This document shows positions 14,377 through 16,683 of a stretch of 16,683 bases of DNA, in pieces. Within the stretch, counting starts at the first letter, position 1. Each line of letters begins with the position of its first letter. The stretch is taken from positions 1-16,683 of the forward strand of contig NZ_CAMLDV010000074.1 of assembly GCF_946478835.1 (NCBI RefSeq), given 5' to 3'. The notes beneath the pieces were generated by a model. That model saw nothing but the letters and a program-made list of their open reading frames with translations. It was not told the DNA's origin and searched no databases. Both the position numbers and the translations under genes were made by a program. Source of the DNA: an uncultured Bdellovibrio sp. GTDB lineage: Bacteria > Bdellovibrionota > Bdellovibrionia > Bdellovibrionales > Bdellovibrionaceae.

Positions 14377-15228
14377 CTATTTTAAACCAGCTTTCGCCTT
14401 ATTTTCCAAAGCAATAATTCGATTGCGAGTATCTGCAGGCCCACCTACAAACTTTAGTCTGTTAATTACTTCCAAACCCTCTTGGTACTTACCCATATTA
14501 TCGACCAACAGTGTTGCATAATTATAAAGAGCTTCTTTGTTGCTCGCAGAATCTTTCAAAATCGTCTTATATAAATCTTCCGCTTTTTCATATTTGCGGT
14601 TGGCTGTAAGAGCGATGGCGTAGTTGTTGAGAACTCTCGGATCTCTCACTCCGCGTCTGTAAGCGGTTTCAAGAACGACTTGTGCTTTTGAATAATCTTT
14701 TTCCTGAACGTAGATGGCACCAAGGTTCGCCGCCGCTACAGCTTCGTCGTTATTGATGTCCAATGCTTTACGGAAAGATTTGATCGCATCGCGCTTTTCA
14801 TTCTGAGCAAGCTGAACAATACCCATGTTTGAGTAAAGCTCTGCCATTCTTGGATTACCAGCGATCGCCTTGCTTAAAAGGTAACGGCAAAGATCATAAC
14901 GCCCACGCTTATAGTGGTACATCGCTAAAGCATTCAATGCTTTGGCGTCATTAGATGACTGTGCCAAGATCTGCGTTGAAGCTTGATAGATCTTTTCATC
15001 ACTCTGTGACTTGATCGCCTCATTCAAAGCCGCATATTGCGACGGTGTCGTTGGAATTTGCGGGCGCACCGGTTCCTCGACAACAACGGGCTTCGGCTCT
15101 TCCTTGCGCACCACAGGAGCCTCGGTCACCGTTGGCGCTGTTGGAGCTGGAGCTTCGGTTTCATTCACGGATTGTGTCGCACACGCTGCCAATGTTAAAA
15201 CAGGAAGTAAAACAATGATCTTCTTCAT
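14377..15228 (-). CDS. gltE: GltE/AglT-like TPR lipoprotein
   Basis: From the ATG at 15228 the product is 283 residues: a lipoprotein signal peptide with lipobox LAAC (C16), an Ala/Pro/Val/Glu-rich linker, then at least four TPR-type repeats, for example ALAMYHYKRGRYDLCRYLL and YSNMGIVQLAQNEKRDAIKSF. Alanine after the cysteine predicts sorting to the outer membrane. A longer frame from a TTG at 15243 exists, but the ATG forms a TAATG junction with the stop of the upstream gene, as in aglQ-aglS, and gives a standard signal peptide. In Myxococcus the TPR lipoprotein GltE (AglT) belongs to the periplasmic and outer-membrane part of the gliding machine; that role is inferred here from neighbours and layout. 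Confidence 0.83.
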   Translation of the reverse strand: MKKIIVLLPVLTLAACATQSVNETEAPAPTAPTVTEAPVVRKEEPKPVVVEEPVRPQIPTTPSQYAALNEAIKSQSDEKIYQASTQILAQSSNDAKALNALAMYHYKRGRYDLCRYLLSKAIAGNPRMAELYSNMGIVQLAQNEKRDAIKSFRKALDINNDEAVAAANLGAIYVQEKDYSKAQVVLETAYRRGVRDPRVLNNYAIALTANRKYEKAEDLYKTILKDSASNKEALYNYATLLVDNMGKYQEGLEVINRLKFVGGPADTRNRIIALENKAKAGLK

Positions 15229-16683
15229 TATTGACCTATCCAATTCACTAAGCGGATGTCCGAACCAATCTCACCACCATTGTAGTAAGCTTTCGGATCA
15301 AGCTTATTCATATACTCATAAGCCGTCTTAAATCCGTCGTTATAGACTTCCAATTCCAACCCACGGTCGACCGCAAGTTTGAAACTTTCCCGGACTTTGG
15401 TATTGAATGGTTCGGCGAACTTCTCAACACCCGCTTTATATTGTTTTGTCTCTTCCGCGTTCAAGCCCGGAGGAAGTGGCGCATTTAAAATCGCCTGAGC
15501 CATGTTCTGGTTTGCTTCACCCAAGACACTCAAGGAACTTACGATTTCTTCAGCACTGTCGTACTTGATAACATCCGCAAGTTCGCTTGTAAGTTTTGTC
15601 AACAAAGCGACTTTTTTATCAGCAGCCGCTTTTTGTTTGTTCGGGTCCTTAGGGAACGAAATCGCTTTCATTTCTTTGAAAGTCCCCATGGCCTCGGCCA
15701 ATTTCAATTTCGCTGCGTAAGAAGCACCGACACCTTTTTTATTTGGTGCAAAACGTCTTTGGATCGCCAAAGTTTTTTGCGCCCATTCACTGGATTTTGT
15801 GAGCGCTTTTTGGCGACCGTAAAGCTCGCTCACCCAGTAAGCACTTTCCACCACTTTTTCCTGATCACGACCACCACCTTCCACATATTCTGTGTAACGC
15901 GCAATCGCGGCACCGTTTTGACCGGCTTTGCGATGGATTTGGGCCATGCTGTAAACGGCTTCAATATTATCAGAGTGCTTTTTATTGAGCTTTGTAAATT
16001 CCGTGTACGAACGAATCGCCTCATCAGATTTTCCGAGGGCTTCATACAAAACAGCTGCGTTGTAAATCAAGTTCGGAGCCAATGGGTCCGTTGGATTTTC
16101 TTGCGCAGATTGTTTGTAAAGCTTCGCCGCCTCTTCAAACTGAGCCGAGTCTTGATATAGTTTTGCAAGCAAACGACGCACTTTTGGTTTTAGCTTATCC
16201 GCAGAAGGATCTTTAGAGGCCAGCACACCTTGATATGCTTGAATCGAAGGTCCATTCATACCCGCTCGCTCATAGTTCACGCCTGCATTAAACAAAGCTG
16301 TGATCGCGAGACTTGATTTCGGATTCTGTTTTGCAAAAGCATCGTAAACCTGGGCTGAATCTGCGTATTTTTTCTCCAGCTCCAAATCCTGACCGCGTTT
16401 GAAGGAAGCTTTTTCCATCACACCGCGAATATCAGACCCGGCCTTTGAAGATGCGATGGACGGAACGGCCAAGAGTTCGGCTCCCGTTTTTTCCAATCCC
16501 ACATAGTCTTTTCTTAAGTTGTAGATATCCAAAAGAAGATTCGCAGAATATTCCGCATATTTTGTATTTGGATACTGTTGCACGATTTCGCGGAAATGCT
16601 TCGTCGCTTCGTCAAAGTGATTGCTTTGATAGTACAAACGACCCATGCGGAATTTGATTTCCACCGCTTTTTCCGACGTCGGG
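15228..16683 (-). CDS. gltD: GltD/AgmU-like TPR protein, 3' part only
   Basis: The reading frame is open to the right edge of the window, so the N-terminus is missing; a GTG at 16664 is internal, since upstream codons continue the first TPR helix. The visible 484 codons or so are nearly all TPR-like helix pairs, such as FRMGRLYYQSNHFDEATKHFREIVQQYPNT, ALFNAGVNYERAGMNGPSIQAYQGVL and LIYNAAVLYEALGKSDEAIRSYTEF. The C-terminal 130 residues lack clear repeats and end SDIRLVNWIGQ. Myxococcus GltD (AgmU) is a large periplasmic TPR protein encoded just before gltE, which matches this position. The name is given by order and architecture; a generic TPR scaffold is the alternative. Its stop overlaps the gltE ATG by one base. 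Confidence 0.78.
   Translation of the reverse strand, partial: PTSEKAVEIKFRMGRLYYQSNHFDEATKHFREIVQQYPNTKYAEYSANLLLDIYNLRKDYVGLEKTGAELLAVPSIASSKAGSDIRGVMEKASFKRGQDLELEKKYADSAQVYDAFAKQNPKSSLAITALFNAGVNYERAGMNGPSIQAYQGVLASKDPSADKLKPKVRRLLAKLYQDSAQFEEAAKLYKQSAQENPTDPLAPNLIYNAAVLYEALGKSDEAIRSYTEFTKLNKKHSDNIEAVYSMAQIHRKAGQNGAAIARYTEYVEGGGRDQEKVVESAYWVSELYGRQKALTKSSEWAQKTLAIQRRFAPNKKGVGASYAAKLKLAEAMGTFKEMKAISFPKDPNKQKAAADKKVALLTKLTSELADVIKYDSAEEIVSSLSVLGEANQNMAQAILNAPLPPGLNAEETKQYKAGVEKFAEPFNTKVRESFKLAVDRGLELEVYNDGFKTAYEYMNKLDPKAYYNGGEIGSDIRLVNWIGQ

Noticed and set aside
15229..15243. TTG at 15243 as start of the GltE-like lipoprotein.
   Set aside because: It adds MDRSI before a normal lipoprotein signal; the ATG at 15228 forms a TAATG junction with the preceding stop codon.

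Overview
The window looks like chromosomal DNA of a Bdellovibrio-type predatory bacterium (Bdellovibrionota). This is an inference. It rests on a Myxococcus-style Agl/Glt gliding (focal-adhesion) gene set running directly into lipopolysaccharide-export and sigma-54 genes, and on three motility-sigma (sigma-28/FliA-type) promoters grouped around a hibernation factor and a large secreted lectin-like protein. The DNA is of moderate GC content. All genes but two lie on the minus strand, and most are tightly packed with overlapping start and stop codons.

Right half, read on the minus strand from the right edge to about 6.9 kb. A long colinear run begins with the 3' part of a TPR protein (GltD/AgmU-like, cut by the window edge). 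It continues with a TPR lipoprotein (GltE/AglT-like), a small secreted protein with a poly-threonine tract, and a 700-residue FHA / transmembrane / TonB-like protein (GltG/PglI-like). The proton-driven motor follows: AglR (TolQ/ExbB/MotA family), AglQ and AglS (both TolR/ExbD family). After a 58-bp gap holding a strong hairpin come an LptC-LptA fusion, lptB and rpoN. The motor would use ion flow to drive the envelope-spanning Glt proteins. The Lpt genes send LPS to the outer membrane.

Middle (5.28-6.9 kb). The operon apt-mtnN (adenine phosphoribosyltransferase and MTA/SAH nucleosidase) salvages adenine from by-products of SAM use. Divergent from it is a strongly translated, small, secreted six-cysteine protein. 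A bidirectional terminator separates that gene from rpoN.

Left half (1-5.29 kb). A plus-strand gene encodes a secreted 743-residue protein with three fibrinogen-related (FReD-type) domains. Divergent from it is a signal-anchored TPR-like protein, followed by hpf. Each of these three genes has a promoter of the form TCAnnTTT-N11-(G/T)CCGATAA, the sigma-28 pattern. Two of the promoters sit so close to the ATG that the mRNAs should be leaderless. A terminator follows hpf. Next comes an orphan six-helix membrane sensor domain without an output domain, then metK. The 127-nt region in front of metK can fold into three hairpins and has competing pairings around the ribosome binding site, so it is a candidate SAM-responsive or other regulatory leader.

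Main points for follow-up: the sigma-28 cluster joining ribosome hibernation to a candidate prey- or surface-binding lectin, the metK leader, the LptC-LptA fusion, and the compact Agl/Glt machine with a degenerate FHA domain and a poly-Thr partner.
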